35,325 nt of DNA, taken from the NCBI GenBank assembly GCA_038241095.1, contig JBBRGB010000007.1, positions 1-35,325 on the forward strand. The letters run 5' to 3'. Position numbers and translations under genes: made by a program. Positions 22,752-30,831 of this stretch are shown here, in pieces. This DNA comes from JBBDMX01 sp038241095. GTDB taxonomy: Bacteria; Planctomycetota; Phycisphaerae; Phycisphaerales; Phycisphaeraceae. The first letter of the stretch is position 1. Each line of letters starts with the position of its first letter. The notes below the pieces were generated by a model that had not been told where the DNA came from, made no database searches, and saw only the letters and a program-made list of their open reading frames with translations.

Positions 22752-24824
22752 CTACTCCAGCACCACCACGGCGTGGATGTCGATGTTGGGCACTTGCACC
22801 GTCAGCATCCCCTTCTTCCAAGTGCTACGCAGGCGCTTGCCTTGCGGTTGCAATGTCACGCGCTTGGGTCGCACGCCGGTGCGGATGTGCAGCGTTACCG
22901 GGCCGGTGGGCGGAATGTAATCTGTGAAGTAGTATCCTGAATCACTGCCACGCTTGGTGGGCATTCCCGCGGTGTTGTTAAGGTGAATCAGCGTGTGCCC
23001 GTTTTTCTTTCGCAGCACCAAATCGACGCAGGGCGGGCCGTCCACCGTCACACTGGACTTGTAGAGCTTGCCCAGCACGAAGCCCAGCAGATCACGACCC
23101 CAAGGGGAATGCACTTGGTGGTGGGCAGTGCCAATTGGGCCGTAGATCGCGGCGATGTTGCCCTTGCCGATCTTGTGAACCGTGGCGGCGATTGCGCGGT
23201 CGCGGTCTTCCCTGAAGCCCGGCGTGCGATAGGCCAACACCTTCGCAGGCACGCGGCTCTTCACCAAACTCACATCCTGCCACAGCCCCTTGACCCGCAT
23301 CGCGCCGATCTGCCGACCCTTCACCGGCTTGCCATCGACCTGCACCAACACATCATGTTCCACAGGTTCGCCGTCAAAGTTCACGCCCGTGTGACCAGCA
23401 AACAGCCGCGATGTTTCGGCCCCGATCACCAACAGACTCCCGCCCCGATGCGCGTAATCAATCAACTCCGCCACCAGCCCCGGAGGCAGCTCGTAAAACT
23501 CCGGCACCACAATCACCGGCCACTGATCGATCTGCCCCGGCAACTGATGATCCGCAAGCACATCCACACTGTGCCCCGCATCGAGCATCGCTCGCAACGT
23601 CCCTTCCAAAGCGTCGTATTCCCCGCCATAAGGCGCGTAAGGCCGCTTCATCTTGTGCAGCACACTCGTCGAATCCAACAGCAGCGCCACCTGCGGCACG
23701 GGCTGACTCTGGTGGCAAAACTCCCGCCGCTCGTGACAGAAGTCCGCGAGTTGTTTGATGATGTCAAAGCTCTGTTCCGACAGGGCGCTGTGGCGATCCG
23801 GGTGGAAGTAGCACTGGAACCCGCCCCCCAATGCCAGCACGGCCGCGGCCTCCTGCTGAAGTTGCACCGCTGGCTTGTAAATCGAATTACGCACGCCCGG
23901 ATACCACGCAAAAGCCCACGCCATCAAGTCCCACGGGAGGCCCACACTGGCCAGTTGCCGCCCCGTGAAGCGGGCCGTGTTGACCGCGTTGTTGGGCGCG
24001 TAATCACCGGAAATAAAGTCCACCGCCAGCTTCACCGGCTCGGGAGCGTGATAACTGTAAAGCCAGTTGCTGGCGATCTGCACCCCCGGCTTGTAAGCGT
24101 GAACCGCATCCATGTATATCTGCATGTAACGGAAGAACTGATCCCGCTGCACGGTCATCCACTCCTGCCAATAAGGTTGCCCATGCTCCGTCGGCGGGGT
24201 GTCCCGCCCGGTGCGATCCTTGAACTGCCGCACGGCCTCCTCGCAGTAATCCACCACCAGCGCCCAGCATTCGCCATCGACCCAGAAGCCATCGACATCG
24301 TAACGGTCGATGATCTCCTTCATCTGCGGAATCAGCCGCTCGGTGACGTAAGGCCCAAAGGTGCTGGTGATGGCGGTGTCGCGTCCTGCGGCGTCCGTCC
24401 CCGGCGCTGCCGCCGCCCGCCACTCCGGGTGATCCTTGCAGGCCACGGCGTCCCACACGCCCGAAAAGTGCATCAACAGCGCCACGCCTGCGGCCTTGGT
24501 CTCCTTGCGAAAAATCGCCAACGGGTCGGTCTTCATCTTCGACGGAGTATCGCTGACGTTGCTCTGCGGATACCCCAGCACCCCGGCGTGACCCTTGCAG
24601 TCATATTGGATGTAGTCGGGTCGGGCCGCGCGGATCAGCCGCCGCACCATCGCGGGCGTCACGCCCGTCCCAAGTTCGGTGTCCTTGAGGCCCGGATGCA
24701 AGTCAATGTGAATGCCGAAATAACTATCCTCACGGCGGCGCGGGGTTTTGCGGGACGCGGTCTTGCGGGACGCCACGGGATTCTTACCCGTTTTCTTTTT
24801 CGATGCGATTTTGTCAGCGGGCAT
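22752..24824 (-). CDS. Glycosidase-like protein (GHL6 / alpha-L-fucosidase-like)
   Basis: 690 residues. After a basic tail (1-33, with KTASRKTPRRR) comes a TIM-barrel-like part: YFGIHIDLHPG, PDYIQYDCKGHAGVLGYP, LLMHFSGVWDA, DGFWVDGECW near 170-180 (acidic active-site candidate). A second region from about 378 (VALLLDSTSVLHKMKRPYAP) looks like the beta-galactosidase trimerisation/glutaminase-like fold, with a beta-sandwich C-terminus. This layout fits the hypothetical glycosidase group GHL6 (PF14871), whose substrate is unknown. There is no signal peptide, so it acts in the cytoplasm if the start is right; GAAGAAGG lies six bases before this ATG, which supports it. Monocistronic by spacing. 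Confidence 0.75.
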   Translation of the reverse strand: MPADKIASKKKTGKNPVASRKTASRKTPRRREDSYFGIHIDLHPGLKDTELGTGVTPAMVRRLIRAARPDYIQYDCKGHAGVLGYPQSNVSDTPSKMKTDPLAIFRKETKAAGVALLMHFSGVWDAVACKDHPEWRAAAAPGTDAAGRDTAITSTFGPYVTERLIPQMKEIIDRYDVDGFWVDGECWALVVDYCEEAVRQFKDRTGRDTPPTEHGQPYWQEWMTVQRDQFFRYMQIYMDAVHAYKPGVQIASNWLYSYHAPEPVKLAVDFISGDYAPNNAVNTARFTGRQLASVGLPWDLMAWAFAWYPGVRNSIYKPAVQLQQEAAAVLALGGGFQCYFHPDRHSALSEQSFDIIKQLADFCHERREFCHQSQPVPQVALLLDSTSVLHKMKRPYAPYGGEYDALEGTLRAMLDAGHSVDVLADHQLPGQIDQWPVIVVPEFYELPPGLVAELIDYAHRGGSLLVIGAETSRLFAGHTGVNFDGEPVEHDVLVQVDGKPVKGRQIGAMRVKGLWQDVSLVKSRVPAKVLAYRTPGFREDRDRAIAATVHKIGKGNIAAIYGPIGTAHHQVHSPWGRDLLGFVLGKLYKSSVTVDGPPCVDLVLRKKNGHTLIHLNNTAGMPTKRGSDSGYYFTDYIPPTGPVTLHIRTGVRPKRVTLQPQGKRLRSTWKKGMLTVQVPNIDIHAVVVLE

Positions 24825-25020
24825 GGGAAACCTTCTTCATGGTGGAGGGCGGGTCACAAACAACACGCCCATGTTAAACGGATTTGACGGATGGATGGTG
24901 GAGGACGATTGCTTCAGCCCGGCATGAACCCCGCGCCATGGCGTGCAACGGGACGCCACCTCATGCCACCCCGCGCCGCGGGATCATGGGACTGATGAGG
25001 ATGCTTTGTGGTTGGCGGGG
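24825..25020. other. Intergenic, nothing recognised
   Basis: Contains imperfect CGCGCCATGGCG-like and CCCCGCGCCGCGGG palindromic bits near 24930-24982, but no gene, terminator or promoter I can support. Confidence 0.4.
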
Positions 25021-25262
25021 AAGGCTTGCAGGTCTAAAAAGAAGGCTTTTCAGACTTGAATGAAGGCTTTCATCGCTTGGAATAAGGCTTTCAGGTCTTG
25101 CACGCGGGCTTTTAGGGTTGGAAAGAAGGCTTTCAAGTCCTGCAAGCGGGCTTTTCGTTATTGCAACAAGGCTTTCAGGTCTTGGAAGAAGGCTTTTCGT
25201 TATTGCAACAAGGCTTTTAGGTCTTGGAATAAGGCTTTTCGTTATTGCAACAAGGCTTTCTG
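25021..25262 (+). repeat. 21-bp tandem repeat, about 11 units
   Basis: Eleven full units start at 25021, 25042 and every 21 bases to 25231, with a partial twelfth. Consensus AAGGCTTTY, then six variable bases, then a TTGNAAN-like end. The last units alternate between two forms (one with CGTTATTGCAAC, one with AGGTCTTGGAA), giving a 42-base higher-order period. Confidence 0.93.
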
Positions 25263-25296
25263 GCCCGCGCTGGAGGTTTTCTTGTCTTCGTGGTGA
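25060..25296 (+). CDS. Possible repeat protein of Lys/Arg-rich heptads
   Basis: The plus frame through the tandem repeat gives 78 residues of the form KAFRSWK, KAFRYCN, RAFRVGK and so on: ten heptads with position 1 Lys/Arg, position 2 Ala, position 3 Phe, and position 4 mostly Arg or Lys. Phe is kept through TTT and TTC and Arg through CGT and AGG, so units differ at silent sites while residues stay fixed. That hints at selection on the protein. The ATG is inside the second unit and has only a distant AAGAAGG. No known family; it could be an amphipathic helix, or the frame could be an accident of the repeat. Confidence 0.35.
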   Translation: MKAFIAWNKAFRSCTRAFRVGKKAFKSCKRAFRYCNKAFRSWKKAFRYCNKAFRSWNKAFRYCNKAFWPALEVFLSSW

Positions 25297-25343
25297 TCGT
25301 CACTGATGCCGGGGCATCCAATGGCCGATGCCATGACAGGCGT

Positions 25344-25835
25344 TCACTTCTTCATGTTGACAAACTGCAACGGCACGCCCAGGTCCGCGCCGCGAAGCAA
25401 CGTCATGACCGCTTGCAGGTCGTCGATCTGTTTGCCGGTGACGCGCAGTTCATCGCCTTGGATCGAGGCCTGCACTTTGATCTTGGAGTCCTTGATCATG
25501 CGCACCGCTTTCTTGGCGGTCTCCTGTTCCAGTCCTTCGCGCACCAGCACATCGCGTTTGACGTTGGCTGAAGCGCCGGGTTCGATCTCCTTGAAGTCGA
25601 AGGTGCGCAGGTCGATCTTGCGGGCGGCCGCGGCGCTTTGGAACATCTCCTTCAAGGCCTCCATCTTCATCTTGTCAGCCGCGACCATGTGCAGCTTTTT
25701 GTCCTTGGCGTTGTGGGTTAGCTCGGTGGGACTGTTGCGAAAGTCATAGCGCGTGGCGATGGCCTTGCGCGTGTTGTTGAGCGCGTTTTCCAGTTCGTGC
25801 ATTTCCACCCGACTCACGACATCAAACGAAGGCAT
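25344..25835 (-). CDS. yajQ: YajQ family nucleotide-binding protein
   Basis: 163 residues, full length. MPSFDVVSRVEMHELENALN, then YDFRNSP, IEAADKMKM-like VAADKMKMEALKEMF, GLEQETAKKAVRMIKDSKIKVQ and QLRVTGKQ-like ELRVTGKQIDDLQAVM are typical of YajQ. These small cytoplasmic proteins bind nucleotides; in Xanthomonas a member binds cyclic-di-GMP and acts with a transcription factor. AAGGG lies just upstream of the ATG, and a perfect palindrome (25843-25857) overlaps this site. Confidence 0.95.
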   Translation of the reverse strand: MPSFDVVSRVEMHELENALNNTRKAIATRYDFRNSPTELTHNAKDKKLHMVAADKMKMEALKEMFQSAAAARKIDLRTFDFKEIEPGASANVKRDVLVREGLEQETAKKAVRMIKDSKIKVQASIQGDELRVTGKQIDDLQAVMTLLRGADLGVPLQFVNMKK

Positions 25836-25842
25836 GGGACAC

Positions 25843-25857
25843 CCTTATTGAATAAGG
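25843..25857. promoter_or_regulatory. Perfect palindrome at the yajQ ribosome site
   Basis: CCTTATT-G-AATAAGG is a perfect 7-base dyad 8 bases upstream of the yajQ start and overlaps its AAGGG ribosome site. An adjoining GGCCAC/GTGGCC hairpin lies at 25856-25874. Operator or structure: undecided. Confidence 0.4.
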
Positions 25858-25891
25858 CCACTAACAAGGTGGCCACTTGTGAAATCAATTT

Positions 25892-26012
25892 TAACGCCAA
25901 GGGGCGAAGAAGCGCCAAGGCCGCGAAGAAAACAGAATCATTGGAGATTCATGTTGTTGTTTTTCGTTGCCTTGGACTTCGCGGCCTTCGCGCTCTTCGC
26001 ATCTTCGCGTTA
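25892..26012. repeat. CGCCAAGG/GCGAAG-type inverted repeat (family E variant)
   Basis: Left arm 25892-25932 (TAACGCCAAGGGGCGAAGAA, then GCGCCAAGGCCGCGAAG) and right arm about 25971-26012 (CCTTGGACTTCGCGGCCTTC onward to CGCGTTA). It fills the gap between xylA and yajQ. Confidence 0.8.
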
Positions 26013-26069
26013 AAAACGAAGCATCCCGGAGCCACCACTTCAACTGGCACGACTCGCGGGGTGGCGTTT

Positions 26070-27251
26070 TCAGCGCGCGCCCATGAGCAGGTCGAAGGTC
26101 AACTGGTCGAGTTGTTCGTAGGGCAGGGGCCGGGCCGCGAGTTTGATGCGGTCGAAGTCACGCGCCAGCAGAGCTTGGGCGTTGGCGGCGCTGTAATCGC
26201 CCACCATGCCCGCCAGCTTCTTGTCGGGGTGGACGATCTGCTTGACGAGCTTCTGGATTTGTTTGTCCTTGTTCCACTGGCGGACTTTGTCTTCCAAGAT
26301 TTTGTAGGTGCGCATCGAACCGCGGGCAAAGGCGATGACATCGGCGCGGTCGGCGGTGCGGTAGGCGTGGCTGTCGAAGTGCTTCATGCCGTCGTACTTG
26401 GCGTCGATGAGCAGCTTCACCAGGAAGAAGGCGTGCTTGTAGCTCTGGCTTCCGAAGCGCAGGTCTTGGTCAAACCGGCCGACTTCCTGATCGTTTAGGT
26501 CGATGTGGAAGAGTTTGCCCGCGGCGACGGCCTCGGCGACGCACTGCACGAAGTTGAGACCCGCCATCTGCTCATGGGCGAACTCGGGATTCAGGCCCAC
26601 CATGTCGGGGTGTTTGAGTGAGGCGATGAAGCCCAGATAGCTGCCAGTGACGGGGAAGAAGATGTGGCCACGGGGTTCGTTGGGCTTGGCTTCGAGGGCG
26701 AACTTGTAGCCGAAGCCGCGTTGGAGGTTGTATTCGCAGAGGAAGTCGATGGCCTCGCGGAACCAGCGCACGGCTTGCACGGGGTCCTTGCCGGCATTGG
26801 TGTCGGTGCCTTCGCGGCCACCCCAAAAGACGTACACCTTGGCACCGTATTCCGCGCCGAGTTCCATGCCCCGCATGGCCTTGGCAATGGCGTAGGCGCG
26901 AATCTCCGCGTCGTTGCTGGTAAACGCGCCGTCCTTAAAGACGGGGTCGCCGAAAAGATTGGTCGTGGCCATCGGCACCTTGATCTTGTGGCGCTTCAGG
27001 GCCTTGGCGAAATCGCGCTTGATGCCCGCGGCTTCGGCTTCGCTGGCGTCGATGGGAATCAGGTCGTTGTCGTGGAAGTTCACGCCGTGAACGCCGCCCA
27101 CCTCGCCCAAGAGATCAACGATCTCGGCGGGTGAGAGCTTGGCCCGCGTCGGCTCGCCGAAGGGATCGCGCCCGGGGTTGCCCACGGTCCAAAGACCAAA
27201 GGTGAACTTGTCGGCGGGCGTGGGAGCGAAGCGGTCTTTCTTGTTGGCCAT
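26070..27251 (-). CDS. xylA: Xylose isomerase
   Basis: A 393-residue TIM-barrel enzyme converting xylose to xylulose (and glucose to fructose). Length and KFTFGLWTVGNPGRDPFG start fit the shorter class typified by Streptomyces. Active-site features: NFHDNDL with the catalytic histidine, VFWGGREG, ALEAKPNEPRGH with the metal-binding glutamate and lysine, NPEFAHEQMAGL, and HIDLNDQEVGRFDQDLRFG with metal aspartates. The ATG at 27251 has AAGGAA eight bases upstream; upstream in-frame residues are not family-like. No xylulokinase or transporter is adjacent. Divergent from the fibro-slime gene. Confidence 0.95.
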   Translation of the reverse strand: MANKKDRFAPTPADKFTFGLWTVGNPGRDPFGEPTRAKLSPAEIVDLLGEVGGVHGVNFHDNDLIPIDASEAEAAGIKRDFAKALKRHKIKVPMATTNLFGDPVFKDGAFTSNDAEIRAYAIAKAMRGMELGAEYGAKVYVFWGGREGTDTNAGKDPVQAVRWFREAIDFLCEYNLQRGFGYKFALEAKPNEPRGHIFFPVTGSYLGFIASLKHPDMVGLNPEFAHEQMAGLNFVQCVAEAVAAGKLFHIDLNDQEVGRFDQDLRFGSQSYKHAFFLVKLLIDAKYDGMKHFDSHAYRTADRADVIAFARGSMRTYKILEDKVRQWNKDKQIQKLVKQIVHPDKKLAGMVGDYSAANAQALLARDFDRIKLAARPLPYEQLDQLTFDLLMGAR

Positions 27252-27344
27252 GATGCGCGTTCCTTGCGGGTTAGGGGACAAAGTCGGAAGAAAGATTAGT
27301 TTGCGTTCAAAACGCCCGCAGGTCAAACTGGCGGTCGCTTGATG

Positions 27345-27350
27345 TATAAT
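27345..27350 (+). promoter_or_regulatory. Probable -10 element of the fibro-slime gene
   Basis: A consensus TATAAT 67 bases before the start codon. The -35 region at correct spacing (around GTCAAA, 27322-27327) is weak. Confidence 0.5.
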
Positions 27351-27416
27351 GGCCTCACTCGTTTCTTTGCTCTAACTCCGTGCTCTAACGCACCTCACTG
27401 CAAAAGGAGTTGGCAC

Positions 27417-28874
27417 ATGCGGCGCGACTTCGGTTCCAACCTGCGTAACTTCCCCTTGCGAAAGCTGACCTTGGCGCTTGGCGCAACGCTGGCCTTGGGC
27501 TTTGCCGCGATCCCCGCCGGGGGACACAGCGTGGAGTTCTACGGCACCATCCGCGACTTCCATCGTGGCGATCAGGCCGGGGGACATCCCGACTTCCAAA
27601 CCAACGCCAACAGCCACGGGGGCCTCAAGCCCGGCATCGTGGCCTTGCACTTGGGCAAGGATGGTCTGCCCGTCTTCTCCCCCAAGCCCAGCGCCTTGGG
27701 TTCGGTCAAGAGTGCCGCGGGCTTCAAGACGTGGTTCACCGAAGCGCCGATCAATCAGGCCATCGAGCACACCATCACCCTGGAAAATGGCGCGGGTGAG
27801 CCGGGCGGGGTGTATCGCTACCAGAACAACGCTTTCTTTCCCATCGACAATCAGCTCTTTGGCAACGAAGGCTTCCCGCACAACTACCACTTCACGTTTC
27901 AACTTGGCACCACGTTCAGTTACATGCCGGGGCAGAAGTTCACCTTCTCCGGCGATGACGATGTCTGGGCCTTCATCAACGGCACGCTGGTGATCGACTT
28001 GGGCGGCATTCACTCGGAACTCAAGAGCGATGTGCTGCTCTTTGACGGCAAGGCGTTCGTGGCCAAGGCGTTTGAAGTCCATGTGACCGAGGATGCCAAG
28101 AGCGAGGTCAAGCGGGTGACGCCGGCAATGGAGCGCGAGTTGGCGATCAAGTGGGCCACGCTGGTGCTGGAAGGCGCTTGCCCAATCAAGGCGGGGGATT
28201 TGTATATCGACCTGGGTCTGGATTACAGCAACGCCGACACGCGGGTGGTGTTTAAGGGCGACCGGGTGGAGGTTTACGCCACGCGCGATCTGGAGAGTGT
28301 GACGCTGGTTTACGCCGATGGTCGGCGGCAGAAGTTTGACGGCTTAAACAGCGGGGATGTGAAGGTGGGCGGGCGGGCGATTTTCACGGGCACGGGCACC
28401 AACGCTGGCAAACCGCCTGCGGGGGTGGAAGTGGCGATTGTGCCGATGGCGGGCAAGGAAGCCGGGAAACCGCAGTATTTCGGTGCCAACGGTGCGGGTG
28501 GGGTGGAGACGAAGCTGGACTTCTTCTTTGCCGAGCGCCAGTGCTGCTCGTCGAACTTCCGCATCGAGACGTCGATTGTCTTTGCCGCCAACGAAGTGGA
28601 AGAGGCCAAGAAGGCCGCGGCCCGGCCGGTGTTGCCGCCAGTGGAAGCGGCCCCGCCTCCGCCGCGGGAAGTGGTGCAGGCGACCGTGGCTCCGCCTCCA
28701 CCCCCGCCGACGCGGACGGTGGCACCGGTCAGTGGCAATGCGGTGGCGCAGAGTGCCGCGCCGACGCGCACGCCGGAACGCTCGCAGTGGGTCGCGTATG
28801 TCATGGCGCTGGTGCTGGCCTTGGGCGCGGCTCTGGCGAGCCTGATGACTTCGCGCCGCTCGCATCGGGATTGA
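27417..28874 (+). CDS. Fibro-slime domain surface protein with C-terminal anchor
   Basis: 485 residues. Signal peptide near 14-37. The fibro-slime domain starts at YGTIRDFHRG (about 42) and carries HPDFQ, PIDNQLFG, HFTF and FSGDDDVWAFINGTLVIDLG (about 177-196), shared with PA14-like carbohydrate-binding folds. A Cys-Cys pair follows near 375. A Pro-rich stretch (about 405-450) leads to a transmembrane helix (AYVMALVLALGAALASLM) and a short basic end, a layout like surface-anchored or sorted proteins. Fibro-slime domains are known from Dictyostelium and Fibrobacter cellulose-binding proteins. AAGGAG lies seven bases before the ATG. A family A hairpin follows the stop. Confidence 0.88.
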   Translation: MRRDFGSNLRNFPLRKLTLALGATLALGFAAIPAGGHSVEFYGTIRDFHRGDQAGGHPDFQTNANSHGGLKPGIVALHLGKDGLPVFSPKPSALGSVKSAAGFKTWFTEAPINQAIEHTITLENGAGEPGGVYRYQNNAFFPIDNQLFGNEGFPHNYHFTFQLGTTFSYMPGQKFTFSGDDDVWAFINGTLVIDLGGIHSELKSDVLLFDGKAFVAKAFEVHVTEDAKSEVKRVTPAMERELAIKWATLVLEGACPIKAGDLYIDLGLDYSNADTRVVFKGDRVEVYATRDLESVTLVYADGRRQKFDGLNSGDVKVGGRAIFTGTGTNAGKPPAGVEVAIVPMAGKEAGKPQYFGANGAGGVETKLDFFFAERQCCSSNFRIETSIVFAANEVEEAKKAAARPVLPPVEAAPPPPREVVQATVAPPPPPPTRTVAPVSGNAVAQSAAPTRTPERSQWVAYVMALVLALGAALASLMTSRRSHRD

Positions 28875-28894
28875 GTTGGGGTTTGCGCATCCAT

Positions 28895-28934
28895 CCCACA
28901 GAAGAACCGTCCAAAGCGACGATTTATCTGTGGG
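28895..28934 (+). repeat. Hairpin repeat family A, copy 3
   Basis: CCCACAGA and TCTGTGGG arms around a CCAAAGC core, with CATC before and CTTG after, 20 bases past the fibro-slime stop. Confidence 0.75.
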
Positions 28935-29062
28935 CTTGAATTGTGCCCCCATAAACAGAAACGCCACCTGCGATTCTTCTTTATCATGTCGGCCCGCATG
29001 ACGGGATGGGTGGCCGATTGACCGGCCGGCCCAGCGCAAAATCCTTCAAACAACGGAATCGA

Positions 29063-30058
29063 ATGATGATGAAGTGGCGATGGTTGTTGTGTGTCTCGGT
29101 CTTGGCGACGGCGTCTCCCGTCATGGCCGAGCGGGTGGAACTCGCCACCGGCGAGGTGCTCATCGCGCCGGTGGTGGAGCAGGATGGCAAGAATGTCGTG
29201 CTGCAACATCCGCTGCTGGGGCGTCTGGTGGTGCCGGTGAATCAGATCAAGGCCATGCTGGCGGATGACGCCGTGGCCGTGTCGGTTGTTGTCGCTGGTC
29301 AGGCCGCTCCCGCGCCGAAAGCAACTGCGGTTGAACAACCCCCCGCCGCGCCTATCGAACCCGCGACGCAAACGCCCGTTGCCCCCGCTCCCGCCGGCTT
29401 CTTCGACAACTGGAAACCCAAGCTCGAACTCGGCCTCAACGGCACGCAGGGCAACAGCGAAACCACCAACTTCCGCTTTGGCTTCGGCGCCACCAAGGAA
29501 ACCGATGAAGATCGCTGGGAGTTCGCCACCGCCTACAACCTTGCCACCGACAGCGGTGCCACCAGCCGCAACGATGGCCATGCCCGTGTGCTCAAGGATT
29601 GGCTCATGCACGGCTCGCCGTGGTTCGTGTTTGCCCGCGGCCGGGTCGATTTCGATGAGTTCCAGGACTGGGATTACCGCATCAGTGGCTCGGCCGGTCC
29701 GGGTTACATTCTGGTGGACGAACCCAAACTCCGGGCCGTAGTCCGCGCCGGTCTCGGTGGTCAAAAAGAGTTCGGCTCGGCCAATAACGAGATCGTGCCC
29801 GAAGGCAGCTTCGGCGGGGAAGTGGCTTGGGAGTTCGCCAAGGGCCACAAACTCACCGCTACGAGTACCTGGTATCAGGATGTGACGCAACTCAACAACT
29901 ACCGCATCCGTTCGGAAGCGGCTTGGGTGATGAGCATCGACGCGGCCCGTGGCCTGAGCCTCAAGCTGGCGCTGGAGGATGAGTACGAAGCCCAAACCTC
30001 AGCCGGCAGCAAGAACAATGACCTGAAATACTTCGCCGCGTTGGTGTTTGAGTTTTGA
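29063..30058 (+). CDS. DUF481 (YdiY-like) outer-membrane protein
   Basis: 331 residues. Signal peptide WLLCVSVLATASPVMA, cut near residue 22. Residues 23-75 form a small beta unit (RVELATGEVLIAPVVEQDGK) and a Pro/Ala linker (about 85-115) leads to a C-terminal domain with alternating strands: LELGLNGTQGNSETTNFRF, FARGRVDFDEFQDWDYRIS, VRAGLGGQKEFG and a final LVFEF. This is the DUF481 beta-barrel pattern, ending in an aromatic residue as outer-membrane proteins do. Function of YdiY is not established. Three ATGs in a row start the gene; the ribosome site is weak. Convergent with kdsB, only 12 bases apart. Confidence 0.82.
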   Translation: MMMKWRWLLCVSVLATASPVMAERVELATGEVLIAPVVEQDGKNVVLQHPLLGRLVVPVNQIKAMLADDAVAVSVVVAGQAAPAPKATAVEQPPAAPIEPATQTPVAPAPAGFFDNWKPKLELGLNGTQGNSETTNFRFGFGATKETDEDRWEFATAYNLATDSGATSRNDGHARVLKDWLMHGSPWFVFARGRVDFDEFQDWDYRISGSAGPGYILVDEPKLRAVVRAGLGGQKEFGSANNEIVPEGSFGGEVAWEFAKGHKLTATSTWYQDVTQLNNYRIRSEAAWVMSIDAARGLSLKLALEDEYEAQTSAGSKNNDLKYFAALVFEF

Positions 30059-30070
30059 GTAACCCAGCGG

Positions 30071-30811
30071 TTACCGGGCGCTGCTCATCCGCCGCACGAA
30101 GTCAGCGTACTGCTGGGGCGTGTCGATGCCGTGGTGCCGCACTTGGGCCTTGACCACGGCAATGGCGTAACCGTGCTCCAAGGCACGCAACTGTTCCAAC
30201 TGCTCGCACTGCTCCAGAGGCGTAGCCGGCAGGGTGACGTACTTCAAAAGAAACTCGCGGCGATAGGCGTACAGCCCCGGATGCTTCAACGGCTTGAGAG
30301 CGCCTTGCCGATCGCGGTCAAAAGGGATCAGCGAGCGTGAAAAATACATGGCCCGGCCGGCGGGGTTGAGCACGAGTTTGACGATGTTGGGGTCGGCGGG
30401 GTCTTCATCCGGCGCGAAGTCCGCCGCCAAGGTCGCCATCGGCGCATCTTGGTCGGCCTCCAGCCCGGCGATGAGTTGATCGATGACCGCTGGCTCGATC
30501 TCCGGTTCATCACCCTGCACATTGACGACAATCGACCCGACTTCATTGCCCAAGGCCGCGACCACTTCCGCGATGCGGCTGGTGCCGTTGGGATGCTCGC
30601 CGGTCATCATGGCCTCGCCGCCAAAGCCACGTACCGCGTCAAGGATGCGCTGGTCATCGGTGGCCACGATGACGCGGCCGAGGCGCGTGGCCATCGCCGC
30701 CCGCTCCATCACATGCTCAATGAGATACTTGCCCGTTTCCTTCGCCAGCGGCTTGCCGGGGAAGCGGGTTGAACCGTACCGCGCGGGAATCACTGCCAGG
30801 GCTTTGGACAT
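30071..30811 (-). CDS. kdsB: CMP-KDO synthetase (3-deoxy-manno-octulosonate cytidylyltransferase)
   Basis: 246 residues. It activates KDO with CTP for attachment to lipid A. Signatures: VIPARYGSTRFPGKPLA at the N-terminus, VIVATDDQRI, VNVQGDEPEIEP, and KHPGLYAYRREFL. The length is that of a complete enzyme. It shows the cell makes an LPS core, so an outer membrane is expected. Start at MSKALAV. A 24-bp perfect inverted repeat separates it from the TPR gene upstream on the same strand. Confidence 0.96.
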   Translation of the reverse strand: MSKALAVIPARYGSTRFPGKPLAKETGKYLIEHVMERAAMATRLGRVIVATDDQRILDAVRGFGGEAMMTGEHPNGTSRIAEVVAALGNEVGSIVVNVQGDEPEIEPAVIDQLIAGLEADQDAPMATLAADFAPDEDPADPNIVKLVLNPAGRAMYFSRSLIPFDRDRQGALKPLKHPGLYAYRREFLLKYVTLPATPLEQCEQLEQLRALEHGYAIAVVKAQVRHHGIDTPQQYADFVRRMSSAR

Positions 30812-30831
30812 GCGGCTGCTCAACCCTTGGA

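Noticed and set aside
22983..24887. A 634-codon open frame on the plus strand
   Set aside because: It is antisense to the glycosidase gene, is rich in His, Arg and Pro typical of a shadow frame, and has no ribosome site or recognisable domain.
25021..25262. CRISPR array
   Set aside because: The 21-base units are contiguous and variable without unique spacers, so it is a tandem repeat.
28310..29995. A 561-codon open frame on the minus strand spanning two genes
   Set aside because: It runs antisense through the end of the fibro-slime gene, a hairpin repeat and the DUF481 gene; composition is that of a GC-rich shadow.
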